Below are positions 1-7,030 of a DNA stretch of 34,582 bases, one piece after another. The DNA comes from Puia sp. (GTDB lineage Bacteria; Bacteroidota; Bacteroidia; Chitinophagales; Chitinophagaceae). The stretch's first letter is position 1; every line of letters begins with the position of its first letter. The DNA lies in NCBI GenBank assembly GCA_031292515.1, contig JARLGZ010000236.1:1-34582 (forward strand), given 5' to 3'. Under the pieces are notes generated by a model. That model ran no database searches and had not been told where the DNA came from. It saw only the letters and a list, made by a program, of their open reading frames with translations. The translations under genes and the position numbers were made by a program.

Positions 1-2
1 AG

Positions 3-434
3 GACATCAAACGATTTCCTTCAGCCAAACAGTTCGCCAGCTGGCTACGACTTGTTCCCAACAATAAAACGAGTGGAGGAAGGCTTATAAGCAGTCGAAC
101 ACCAAAAGGGAAAAACCCGTTAGCCCTTGCACTACGACAGGCAGCCAACAGTATCGGAAATCAAAATAATCACCCCCTAACTCCTTTTTTCAAAAGGATC
201 GCTTTTAAAAAAGGAAGAAATGCTGCTATCACTGCGACAGCCAGAAAACTTGCCGTCATCATTTGGAATATGCTCATCAAAAGTCAAAACTACATTCAAC
301 ACGATATCCAAACACTCACAGAGAAAAGGAAAAACGCACAGATCACCAACATTAAAAAGCGATTATTCAGACTTAATCTCACCGAAACAGAAATGACGGC
401 AATATTTCAAAAAACCTCTCTTTCAATCACTTAG
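3..434 (+). CDS. IS110-family transposase, C-terminal part (5' end outside the window)
   Basis: Reading from base 3 gives 143 codons to a TAG at 432-434. The product starts with the DIKRFPSAKQFASWL segment, followed by a NKxSGG stretch, a GKNPLALALRQAA stretch and a ARKLAVIIWNML segment. This order is the signature of the C-terminal Transposase_20 (helix-hairpin-helix) domain of IS110-family transposases, which pair it with an N-terminal RuvC-like DEDD domain. The N-terminal catalytic domain would lie left of the window, so integrity cannot be judged. Members of this family move with a structured bridge RNA made from the element's non-coding ends; only about 170 bases downstream are available here and no such RNA can be assigned. 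The tail after the domain is Lys/Thr-rich. Family call is confident; activity is unknown. Confidence 0.85.
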   Translation, partial: DIKRFPSAKQFASWLRLVPNNKTSGGRLISSRTPKGKNPLALALRQAANSIGNQNNHPLTPFFKRIAFKKGRNAAITATARKLAVIIWNMLIKSQNYIQHDIQTLTEKRKNAQITNIKKRLFRLNLTETEMTAIFQKTSLSIT

Positions 435-450
435 CCGCTAGTTGTACAGA

Positions 451-472
451 AAACGAAGTCCCATTCCCGCTA
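451..472 (+). repeat. 22-bp direct repeat, copy 1; resembles a tRNA 3' end (possible att remnant)
   Basis: This 22-mer matches a second copy at 4983-5004 in 20 of 22 positions and in the same orientation. It ends in TCCCGCTA, which reads like the 3' acceptor strand of a tRNA preceded by a T-loop/T-stem remnant (CGAAGTCCC). No complete tRNA is attached. Integrative elements that insert at tRNA 3' ends leave such short copies. That origin is an inference; the repeat itself is seen directly. Confidence 0.5.
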
Positions 473-477
473 CTTCA

Positions 478-508
478 CCTCAAATGATTGATTATCAATT
501 ATTTGAGG
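478..508 (+). terminator. Rho-independent-type hairpin after the IS110 fragment
   Basis: CCTCAAAT (478-485) pairs with ATTTGAGG (501-508), and the inner bases ATTGAT/ATCAAT extend the stem with single unpaired bases. A T-rich run (TTTTCTATTT) follows. It could end transcription from the IS110 gene. It lies just after the tRNA-like 22-bp repeat, in the same arrangement as the hairpin at 5030-5061. Confidence 0.6.
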
Positions 509-609
509 TTTTCTATTTGTTTGTAAATTAAACTCGTGCAATGAACAACTCTTGGTTTGCATAGATTGGCTATTTTAATAAGTTTTCTCTACCTTGGAGA
601 AAAAGCACC

Positions 610-1029
610 TTGATAATCGTACTAGCCTCGGCGTTATTCCTTTTGACAAATAAAAATCCTTGCAGTAATTGCAAAATAGGGAAAGATACATTGACAGGGG
701 AATCTATATATCTTACCTACGATGTTATACCTAAATGCAAAGAGGGTTCAGTTGCTTTACTTAGGCGTATTAATAAGACCACTTTTATTAGAGATTCTTT
801 AGTGACAGTCAGCTATGACTCCCGGTATACTGTCGCCTTCATAGTGGAAGTCGATGGAAAAATTAGCGGCGCCAGGATCGTCCATGATAATACAGGCCAG
901 GTAGGCAAACAAATTCTGCACGCCATAGAAAGTTGCGAGTGGATCCCAGGTGAGTGCGATGGAAAGAAAGTGCCTGTCTTATATGAGTATTCAATAACTA
1001 TTGATGTTCAGACCGATAAAGTTGCTTAA
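610..1029 (+). CDS. small secreted/membrane protein with a TonB C-terminal-like domain
   Basis: The product is 139 aa. The first ~14 residues are hydrophobic (a signal or anchor segment). Residues ~70-137 follow the TonB_C pattern seen in Bacteroidota energy-transducer-like proteins: VAFIVEVDGKISGARIV, a helical stretch, then WIPGECDGKKVPVLYEYSITID. Free-standing TonB-C proteins are common in this phylum and need not transduce energy. The start is uncertain. No ATG lies in frame after the stop at 562-564; the TTG at 610 is the first usual start, but the reading frame stays open upstream with a plausible basic-aromatic leader (WRKST), so the original start may be ATT or have been lost by mutation. 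The next genes are on the opposite strand, and nothing nearby suggests a TonB-dependent receptor partner. Confidence 0.6.
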   Translation: MIIVLASALFLLTNKNPCSNCKIGKDTLTGESIYLTYDVIPKCKEGSVALLRRINKTTFIRDSLVTVSYDSRYTVAFIVEVDGKISGARIVHDNTGQVGKQILHAIESCEWIPGECDGKKVPVLYEYSITIDVQTDKVA

Positions 1030-1123
1030 GTCTAAATTTAAACAACCTACTCCAAATACAACATAGGCCTTAAACTCCTAAAAAGAGTTCTCCCGGTTCG
1101 GTAAAACCCCAGTTGCTCGAGGG

Positions 1124-1678
1124 TCACTCGTCATACTCCCCCTTTTCGCTGGCTTCCCGGTCGAGGCCCTGCAGCAGTTCCGTGAAAGTTGCGTACAGCG
1201 GCGTGACGTGATGTGCCCGTTCATGGTCCCACAAGACGACCGGATAGTTGTAGGACGCATCGCCGGCATTCGTGTCGAAGCAAAGCAAGCCCCAGTCACT
1301 CCAACTGGCGATGGGAAGGTAGCCTTTGTCGATCAGGAACTCACAGGGATAGCCCCTGTCGATCATATCCACGTGTGCGCTGCGCCAGGTGTTGACCGGA
1401 TGAGTGAAGCCCGCTTCGGCGATCTGTAGGTCGTAGAAGTGCTTATACTTTAGGTACCGTTTGTAGTCGTCGGGAAATCCGTGCCCGATCTGTTCTTCGA
1501 AGTCCCGAATCTCGTCGTCGGTAACCTTGCTCGGGATCGGGTACCAGAAAGTCCATCCGTCGGCGTTCGTTGGACCGGCCATGGCCGGATCAATCGCCCG
1601 GGGTAGCATATTGATGCCAAGGTTAGCCCATTTCTGGAGATAAATGTCAATGATCGATTCTATTGTCCGTTCGGTCAT
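1124..1678 (-). CDS. SUKH-1 (SMI1/KNR4-type) immunity-like protein
   Basis: The product is 184 aa. The centre has the SMI1/KNR4 pattern: a W-Y-P-I-P stretch, an acidic helix ending FEEQIG, then FPDDYKRYLKYKHFYDL, followed by a strand-rich half with IASWSDWGLLCFDT and an acidic C-terminus. In bacteria this fold (SUKH superfamily) is mostly found as immunity proteins that neutralise contact-dependent or polymorphic toxins, usually encoded next to the toxin. No toxin gene is visible here, so this may be an orphan immunity gene, as is frequent in immunity arrays. The neighbour at 1716-2342 is on the same strand 37 bases upstream and could be co-transcribed. Family call is fairly confident; the target is unknown. 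Confidence 0.75.
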   Translation of the reverse strand: MTERTIESIIDIYLQKWANLGINMLPRAIDPAMAGPTNADGWTFWYPIPSKVTDDEIRDFEEQIGHGFPDDYKRYLKYKHFYDLQIAEAGFTHPVNTWRSAHVDMIDRGYPCEFLIDKGYLPIASWSDWGLLCFDTNAGDASYNYPVVLWDHERAHHVTPLYATFTELLQGLDREASEKGEYDE

Positions 1679-1715
1679 GGTCAGGAGTTTGGGTTCAAAG
1701 TAGTCATCTACACTA

Positions 1716-2342
1716 TTAATGGCAAAAGGTAATCATGCCCAGTTGCTTCTCAAGGCAGTATGTAACGTTCTCTTTTATCTGACGGATACTATCGTAGGCC
1801 ATCTCTTTCTCGTCATCGGTTTCTGCCAACTCTTGCAACTGTTCATCCGTGATGTCAATAGCAGAAAACCGATCTTGCTGAACGGTCAGTTGTTCCCGGT
1901 TCCAAACGCCGCAGAGGGGCCAGTCCTGTATTTCCGGCAGGCCGAACTGCCCACCTTCTCCGTTAAGCAATAACTCGTCGATCTTGACGGTGATACCGAA
2001 ATCTGAGAGCAAGTACGCGTCGATCAGGTCGGTCTCATAACTTAGCTTGATCTCGTGGGCAGCAGGAAGTCGTTCTCCTAAGTGTCCGCAGATCGCAATG
2101 AAGGCATACCAATAGGCATGAGCTGAAGCCTTATCGTATTTGCTGAACAAACTGTGTCGTTTGCCGAGCAGCAGTTGCTCCAGCGCTGCCCTGGTAGTGG
2201 TATAACCTTTCTGATCCTGTCCAGCATACAAGTCAAATTCTTCTGTTTCTAGCACCGCGTCGAACAAGGCCGGATCCCTAGTTCTGATAACGCTTGTGGC
2301 CTTCGCCAAGTCTAGGGCGTAAGAGAAAATATAATATCCCAT
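1716..2342 (-). CDS. orphan soluble protein of 208 aa next to the SUKH gene
   Basis: The product starts MGYYIFSYALDL and has no signal peptide or membrane segment. It is acidic and helix-rich, with clusters such as ITDEQLQELAETDDEKEMAYDSI near the end. The opening (a Tyr-rich strand, then a helix with a short acidic loop) is reminiscent of DUF7691-like proteins, which also occur next to immunity genes, but I cannot confirm that from sequence alone. It is co-directional with the SUKH-type gene downstream (37-base gap), which fits a small immunity cassette. No catalytic motif is visible. The ATG at 2342 is the first in-frame start. Confidence 0.6.
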   Translation of the reverse strand: MGYYIFSYALDLAKATSVIRTRDPALFDAVLETEEFDLYAGQDQKGYTTTRAALEQLLLGKRHSLFSKYDKASAHAYWYAFIAICGHLGERLPAAHEIKLSYETDLIDAYLLSDFGITVKIDELLLNGEGGQFGLPEIQDWPLCGVWNREQLTVQQDRFSAIDITDEQLQELAETDDEKEMAYDSIRQIKENVTYCLEKQLGMITFCH

Positions 2343-2432
2343 GTATTATGCTTTATAGGTCTCAATTTAAGGGTTTCGGATAACTTTCTCAGTGTCGATC
2401 CGGGCTCTGCCGCCGCCCACCTGTCTTGGTGT

Positions 2433-2867
2433 ATGGTTCGTCTGAAATTTAGTGTATTTTGCTGCCCGAAACTAGCTGCCATGACTGCTGCGCTAATCAA
2501 TTTGCTTCTTCCGTTGCTTTTCCTCGTTTCTATCGGATTTTTACTTTATTCTATCGTTCTTTTCATCCTTTCTTTCATTAGAAAGTCCCGGCAGCTCAGG
2601 CTACGGTCATTTAAAGTGGCTATTCTTCCCCTCCTTTACATCGTAGGAACGCTTAGTCTTTTCCGATTTCTAGACTGGAACTACAACCGAAAAATGATGC
2701 CCAAGGTATCGGGTACCTACCAGTATTCGCTTAACGACACCTTTCGGCTGGTTTACGAGTTGAGACCTAACAACACCTTCCTGATCAACATTGGAATCTG
2801 TTCGAACTTATCATTAAGGCTCTCCGAGATCAAACTAAAAATAGAATTTTTATTACATTCGAAGTAA
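2433..2867 (+). CDS. small membrane protein, probably C-terminally shortened
   Basis: The product is 144 aa. It has a hydrophobic segment at residues ~20-50 and a second at ~62-80, then a soluble part with GTYQYSLNDTFRLVYELRPNNTFLI, which looks like the start of a beta-rich extracytoplasmic domain. After that strand pair the protein changes to a short Leu/Lys-rich tail and stops, which suggests an old frameshift or truncation of a longer protein. The ATG at 2481 (residue 17) may be the true start: it directly precedes the hydrophobic segment, and a TATTTTG promoter-like stretch lies just upstream of it. The family is not recognised. The next gene starts 10 bases downstream in the same direction. 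Confidence 0.45.
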   Translation: MVRLKFSVFCCPKLAAMTAALINLLLPLLFLVSIGFLLYSIVLFILSFIRKSRQLRLRSFKVAILPLLYIVGTLSLFRFLDWNYNRKMMPKVSGTYQYSLNDTFRLVYELRPNNTFLINIGICSNLSLRLSEIKLKIEFLLHSK

Positions 2868-2877
2868 AAGCTCGATA

Positions 2878-3369
2878 ATGGCGTCACTCCTCCAAGACAT
2901 CAAAACTCAATCTGACTGGATCACGAAGGCTTTTGCTGCTGATAAAATAACCCTGGACTACTCAATTCATAGTTTAATAGAGATAGATACCTTTTTCAAT
3001 CGCCATGTTAAAGACGGCAAAGCGGTTAAAGGTGGCCGGCTCACACAAAATCTTGGTCCGATTCTCTTTTCAATAGGTGCATACGTGGGAGAAACCATCG
3101 TTAAAAATGTACCCGGTGCAATTTGGCAAACTGAAGACAATGACCCGCATGGTGAATTGAACGTCTCCGTTAAATTACCGGCCGACGTAGTAATCTTTCC
3201 GATTCAGCGAATCATGAAGCGTTTCCAAAATGGCGCTGAAGACGCTGTATATATTTATGGGTATCATATAACCAAAGACTATATTGCCGAACCATTTGAT
3301 CAATCATTCTGGCAATTAATGTCAGAGGAAAATAACAAACCTTCTAAACCCTGGTGGAAGTTTTGGTAA
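2878..3369 (+). CDS. conserved hypothetical protein, 163 aa, cytoplasmic
   Basis: The product has no signal peptide. Its middle has a well-formed pattern (GAYVGETIVKNVPGAIW, then a DNDPHGELNVSVKLP stretch and IQRIMKRF), ending in YIYGYHITK and a Trp-rich tail (PWWKFW). It resembles small conserved proteins found in immunity and defence neighbourhoods, but I do not recognise a named family and no catalytic residues stand out. It starts 10 bases after the membrane-protein gene and is likely co-transcribed with it. It converges with the ATPase gene on the other strand, leaving a 68-base gap. Confidence 0.6.
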   Translation: MASLLQDIKTQSDWITKAFAADKITLDYSIHSLIEIDTFFNRHVKDGKAVKGGRLTQNLGPILFSIGAYVGETIVKNVPGAIWQTEDNDPHGELNVSVKLPADVVIFPIQRIMKRFQNGAEDAVYIYGYHITKDYIAEPFDQSFWQLMSEENNKPSKPWWKFW

Positions 3370-3437
3370 ATATAAAAACAACGGCTTCCTTATGAAACTA
3401 TGGATTTCCTGTCCCTGCGTTGTTTTTCTACTGACTA

Positions 3438-4757
3438 TTATTTCTTCCCCACCCAATCACTCACCGCATACAAAGGATATACCTTTATCTTATCATAAGC
3501 CGAAAAATTCTCCAACGAGAACCGGACGCCATAAGGCGCCTTCTTCTCCTGCAGGAACAAGTGCAGGCTCTGCATCGATCCCTGCCGTCCGGATTTAATC
3601 TCCACGGGAATGATCAGTTGCCCTTGCTGGACCACATAATCTACCTTGGCATTGCTGCTTTTGGCATCACGGTGCCAGAAATACAAGGGCTCGGGTCGGT
3701 AACAGGAGCCGGCCTTTAGCATTTCAAGACCTGCATATTGCTCCGCTATGGCTCCCTTATTGATTACGTCCGTTTCGTTCTCGAATAAAATATCTGCCAT
3801 GTTCAAACCCAGAATACGTTGAAAAATGCCGGTATCCAATAGATTCAGCTTTCGCTTTTTGTCATCACTTTCAGCCCCTAATGGCAGACCATTGGCAGAC
3901 GTATGGGTGACCGGAATTACCCATCCGGCCATGATCAGTAAATCTACCGCCTCCTTGATTTGTTTATGATTGGACTGGCTATGGGCTTTAGCATATATAA
4001 ACTTACCACCGGCCTGCTGAACCACCGAATCAAAAATTTCTGTAATGCGCAGAAAAGGGACATTTTTTCGATACTTGGCGAAATCAGTTCTTAAAGAGGT
4101 GATCAGATCGTCCAATATCTGTCCGCAACGGTTCAAATCATGGCACTGTACGTAGGTCGCAATTACCTCCGGCATGCCACCCAAAACTAAAAAACGTTTG
4201 AATAGACCAATCAATTTCTGATGAATAGGTTCCGGGAGTGGCCGCTCCGGTGCGGCCTTTTTTTTAGCATCCAATAATAGGCTCTCCCCATTGGCCTGCA
4301 GAAACTCATCAAAGGAAAGCGGATAAACAAAAATAGAACGGACCCGGCCTACCCCGAATGATGGCAGGTCGGCCAATGCAAATTCCAGCAGCGACCCTGC
4401 CGCTATTACATGAAGTTCCGGGTATTTCTCATAAAAGAACCGCAAGGCAGAAATAGCAGGTAGACAGGCTTGTATTTCATCAAAAAAAAGCAAGGTTTTG
4501 CCCGGTTGAATCGGCACATTATATAATAAGGATAGATTTTCGCAAAGTTGGTGGGGATCAAGATCTCCTTCGAAAAGGGTATGAACCTGTCGTTGCTCTT
4601 CAAAATTAACTTCCAGGAAATGATCGAACTGTCCTGACAAATGGCGAACTGCGGTTGACTTTCCTACCTGCCGGGCGCCCCGGATTAAAAGGGGTTTCCC
4701 CTGCTGTTCCTGCCTCCAGGCAGTAAGCTCCTGGTCAATATTTCTGGATAAGTACAT
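3438..4757 (-). CDS. AAA+ ATPase of the AAA_14/DUF4143 family
   Basis: The product is 439 aa, the usual length for this family. Walker A is GARQVGKST at residues 27-35, Walker B is LLFFDE at 89-94, and a sensor-like AAGSLL follows at ~119. The C-terminal DUF4143 half carries a PD-(D/E)XK-like signature: D373 in KVDYVV, then E386-I-K388 in PVEIKSG. These proteins are widespread in Bacteroidota and archaea as stand-alone, often multicopy genes; their cellular role is not established. The nuclease-like motif is visible but activity is inferred. Two copies of a 10-bp motif lie just upstream of the start (4763-4790), leaving only five bases before the ATG. No co-directional partner gene lies close by. 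A dead relative is present at 14773-15062, and a member of a different AAA family is at 5564. Confidence 0.85.
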   Translation of the reverse strand: MYLSRNIDQELTAWRQEQQGKPLLIRGARQVGKSTAVRHLSGQFDHFLEVNFEEQRQVHTLFEGDLDPHQLCENLSLLYNVPIQPGKTLLFFDEIQACLPAISALRFFYEKYPELHVIAAGSLLEFALADLPSFGVGRVRSIFVYPLSFDEFLQANGESLLLDAKKKAAPERPLPEPIHQKLIGLFKRFLVLGGMPEVIATYVQCHDLNRCGQILDDLITSLRTDFAKYRKNVPFLRITEIFDSVVQQAGGKFIYAKAHSQSNHKQIKEAVDLLIMAGWVIPVTHTSANGLPLGAESDDKKRKLNLLDTGIFQRILGLNMADILFENETDVINKGAIAEQYAGLEMLKAGSCYRPEPLYFWHRDAKSSNAKVDYVVQQGQLIIPVEIKSGRQGSMQSLHLFLQEKKAPYGVRFSLENFSAYDKIKVYPLYAVSDWVGKK

Positions 4758-4762
4758 TTATA

Positions 4763-4790
4763 CAAGGCGAAATTCTCTTTCAAGCCGAAA
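4763..4790 (-). promoter_or_regulatory. paired 10-bp repeats before the AAA_14 ATPase start
   Basis: CAAGGCGAAA (4763-4772) and CAAGCCGAAA (4781-4790) differ at one base and are spaced 18 bases apart. On the minus strand they read TTTCGGCTTG then TTTCGCCTTG, the second ending five bases before the start codon. Their position suggests an operator or another recognition site linked to the ATPase. The core AAGCCGAA is close to the AAGCCAAA core of the repeats upstream of the ATPase at 5564. Confidence 0.45.
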
Positions 4791-4982
4791 GTTTGTTCTA
4801 CATCAGTTTAAGGTACTATTAGTATCTCTATTACATCTATTTTAAACCCAAGAAGTTGCTGTCTTGCATCTGCCTCGGGATACCCCGGTATTATCCACAT
4901 AAATCCTCGAACAGACCTATACATTATGATTTTAAATATCTATAATTGGCTCTATAACTGTGATAAGTAACATTAAGTGTTC

Positions 4983-5004
4983 AAACGAAGTCCCGATCCC
5001 GCTA
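4983..5004 (+). repeat. 22-bp direct repeat, copy 2; resembles a tRNA 3' end (possible att remnant)
   Basis: It matches the copy at 451-472 at 20 of 22 positions. The version here, with GTCCCGATCCCGCTA, fits a tRNA T-arm/acceptor 3' strand better than copy 1. No tRNA body is present upstream. The two copies bracket about 4.5 kb of immunity-type and ATPase genes. Confidence 0.5.
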
Positions 5005-5029
5005 TAAACAGTGATTATCAGTTTACTGT

Positions 5030-5061
5030 AAAATAGGCTACTCAGTTGAGTAATCTATTTT
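5030..5061 (+). terminator. hairpin after the second tRNA-like repeat
   Basis: AAAATAG (5030-5036) pairs with CTATTTT (5055-5061), and ACTCA/TGAGT pairs inside. The 3' arm runs into TTTTATTT. It resembles a terminator or a bidirectional hairpin. No gene directly upstream on the plus strand would need it, so it may be a relic that travels with the 22-bp repeat. Confidence 0.4.
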
Positions 5062-5463
5062 ATTTGAAATCAATATTTTATAAGGTTCAACTCCCATTCT
5101 GGGTAGGAATCGGTAATTTGTTTGAACACTCCTTCTTTCTACTTATTAATTCCATCATGAATGAAATATTGCTCTTGGCAATGTGTGCGCCAATGCTGAT
5201 TAGCAATTTGTCAATTATGTCTACTAACCGTCTTTTATAGAGTAATAAGAATTCGCCGCTTCTTGCCCGGTATAATTGAGGCCTGCCTCATGGTCTCATA
5301 ACTATTGATTCCACTAGCCTTTCGTTCCCTATTCATTCGGTCATTCGCGGCTACGACAGACCAATTAATTCCTCATCCGTTAGCAATTTTATTGTTCCAA
5401 AATGCCCAATTTTTATCGTGTAAACGATCTCAATACGATCAGTCCTTCGGCCCAAATCCCCAT

Positions 5464-5559
5464 ATTTGGCTAAAACATGCATCAAAAAGTCACTTTAAGC
5501 CAAATCAAACGACTCATTTGGCTTAAAGTGGTATATTTGAGTGAATTTAAGCCAAATCA
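5464..5559 (+). promoter_or_regulatory. repeated TTTAAGCCAAAT motif with a 15-bp inverted repeat before the ATPase
   Basis: CACTTTAAGCCAAAT (5491-5505) and its exact reverse complement (5516-5530) form a perfect 15-bp inverted repeat around a 10-base centre. A third copy, TTTAAGCCAAATCA, lies at 5546-5559 and ends just four bases before the ATG at 5564. A partial reverse copy, ATTTGGCTAAA, lies at 5464. Four related sites packed before one gene suggest an autoregulatory operator or a recognition array. The open frame of the ATPase extends back through the array to 5477, but the ATG at 5564 fits the family start better. Confidence 0.55.
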
Positions 5560-5563
5560 TAGT

Positions 5564-6985
5564 ATGGAAACGCTTATTGGTCGACAGGAGGAATTAGCCC
5601 GATTAAGAAAACTCACTTCAAATGGAGGTTCTTCCTTTGTCGCCTTATACGGCAGAAGAAGGGTAGGGAAAACATTCCTTGTAAGAAATGCTTTCCCGTC
5701 ATTTGATTTTCAAGTAACCGGTATGGCCAACGTAAATACGGCCACCCAGCTATCAAATTTTCAGATCGCATTAAACCGGTATGATACGACGTCCGGGGAC
5801 AGGCCACCTGCGGCAAACTGGCTGGAGGCATTTACACGGCTCACCGCACTACTGGAATTAAAAGAGAGTGAAAAAAAAATAGTCTTCCTTGATGAGCTGC
5901 CATGGTTAGATACAGCCGGTTCGGGTTTCCTGTCTGCCCTGGAGCATTTCTGGAACTCATGGGCCAGCGCAAGAACTGATGTACTTCTAATCGTCTGTGG
6001 TTCGGCGGCAAGCTGGATCATCAATAAGTTACTCAACAGCAGAGGGGGGCTGCATAATCGGGTGACAGACAGGATACCGTTGTATCCCTTCACGCTCAAA
6101 GAATGTGAGCTGTTTTTCAACAGTCGCGGAGCCACCTTTGATAGGTATCAGATCGTCCAGTTATACATGGTGATGGGCGGCATTCCATTCTATCTTTCAC
6201 AAATAGACCCGAAATTGAGCGCGGCCCAGAATATCGATAGGCTCTGCTTTACCGAATCCGGCATTTTACGGGCGGAGTTTGATAATCTTTACCATTCGTT
6301 GTTTCAAAAAGCTGAAAGACATGTTCAAATCATCGAAGCATTAAGTAAAAAAGCAAAAGGGCTTTCCAGAGAGGATTTACTGAAGGCGTCCAAAATGCCC
6401 AATGGCGGAGGCACAACCCGCATTTTGCGGGAACTGGAAGAAAGTCATTTTATTCGTAAATACAGGGCATTCGGGAAAAAGGACAAAAACAGTATTTACC
6501 AACTTACAGACTTCTATTCCCTTTTTTACCTGCAATGGATCAGAGAGAGTGATCCATCCGACCAGAATTATTGGGTCAGCCAATTGGATACACCCAAGCA
6601 AAACACCTGGGCTGGCTATGCGTTTGAACAGGTCTGTCTGGAACATATCTCCCGAATCAAGCTAGGTCTGAGTATTGGCGGGATGAAGACAGAAACTTCA
6701 GCATGGTCAGGCAAGACAGATACGTCAGGAGCGCAAATCGATCTCTTAATAGATCGTGCAGATCGAGTGATCAACATCTGTGAAATGAAGTTCTCCATTG
6801 ATCCCTTTGTTATCAGCAAAAGTTATGCGGAAGACCTAAAAAGAAAGATCCGCGTCTTTAAAGAAGTCACCCAAACAAGAAAAGCAGTCCATCTGATTCT
6901 AATCACAACCTGGGGGCTTGTCAGAAATAATTATTCTGATACGCTCGTGCAAAATGAATTAAAGATGGATGTCTTGTTTAATTAG
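5564..6985 (+). CDS. AAA+ ATPase with C-terminal nuclease-like domain (ATPase_2/DUF234 type)
   Basis: From the ATG at 5564 the product is 473 aa and begins METLIGRQEEL, the usual N-terminus of the family (an IGRxxEL box before the P-loop). Walker A is GRRRVGKT at residues 30-37 and Walker B is IVFLDE at ~106-111. A winged-helix-like middle region follows (LSREDLLKAS ... FIRKY). The C-terminus has D393 in QIDLLID and E407-M-K409 in NICEMKFS, a PD-(D/E)XK-like arrangement typical of the DUF234 region. These ATPases are widespread in archaea and Bacteroidota, usually as single genes, and their function is unsettled. Repeated motifs fill the promoter region. The gene is monocistronic here and converges with the regulator gene at 7031. 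Confidence 0.85.
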   Translation: METLIGRQEELARLRKLTSNGGSSFVALYGRRRVGKTFLVRNAFPSFDFQVTGMANVNTATQLSNFQIALNRYDTTSGDRPPAANWLEAFTRLTALLELKESEKKIVFLDELPWLDTAGSGFLSALEHFWNSWASARTDVLLIVCGSAASWIINKLLNSRGGLHNRVTDRIPLYPFTLKECELFFNSRGATFDRYQIVQLYMVMGGIPFYLSQIDPKLSAAQNIDRLCFTESGILRAEFDNLYHSLFQKAERHVQIIEALSKKAKGLSREDLLKASKMPNGGGTTRILRELEESHFIRKYRAFGKKDKNSIYQLTDFYSLFYLQWIRESDPSDQNYWVSQLDTPKQNTWAGYAFEQVCLEHISRIKLGLSIGGMKTETSAWSGKTDTSGAQIDLLIDRADRVINICEMKFSIDPFVISKSYAEDLKRKIRVFKEVTQTRKAVHLILITTWGLVRNNYSDTLVQNELKMDVLFN

Positions 6986-7030
6986 TGTTAGCACATGCAT
7001 AGCTTTAGACACATTGGTAGGAGACTCTTC

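Larger units (their letters stand above)
4791..5463. other. AT-rich intergenic stretch with no supported gene
   Basis: This stretch holds the second tRNA-like 22-bp repeat (4983-5004) and a hairpin (5030-5061). Short open frames exist on both strands (for example 5046-5240 on plus), but none shows a recognisable family, a convincing start or coding-like composition. The minus strand of 5060-5240 reads as a short helical peptide without a start, so a decayed gene is possible. Confidence 0.5.

Noticed and set aside
451-472. Functional tRNA gene
   Set aside because: Only the last ~20 bases resemble a tRNA; no D-arm, anticodon arm or 5' acceptor strand precedes it, and the same holds for 4983-5004.
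5046-5240. Possible 64-codon membrane peptide
   Set aside because: It starts inside the hairpin at 5030-5061, has no recognisable relatives and no supporting context; treated as non-coding.
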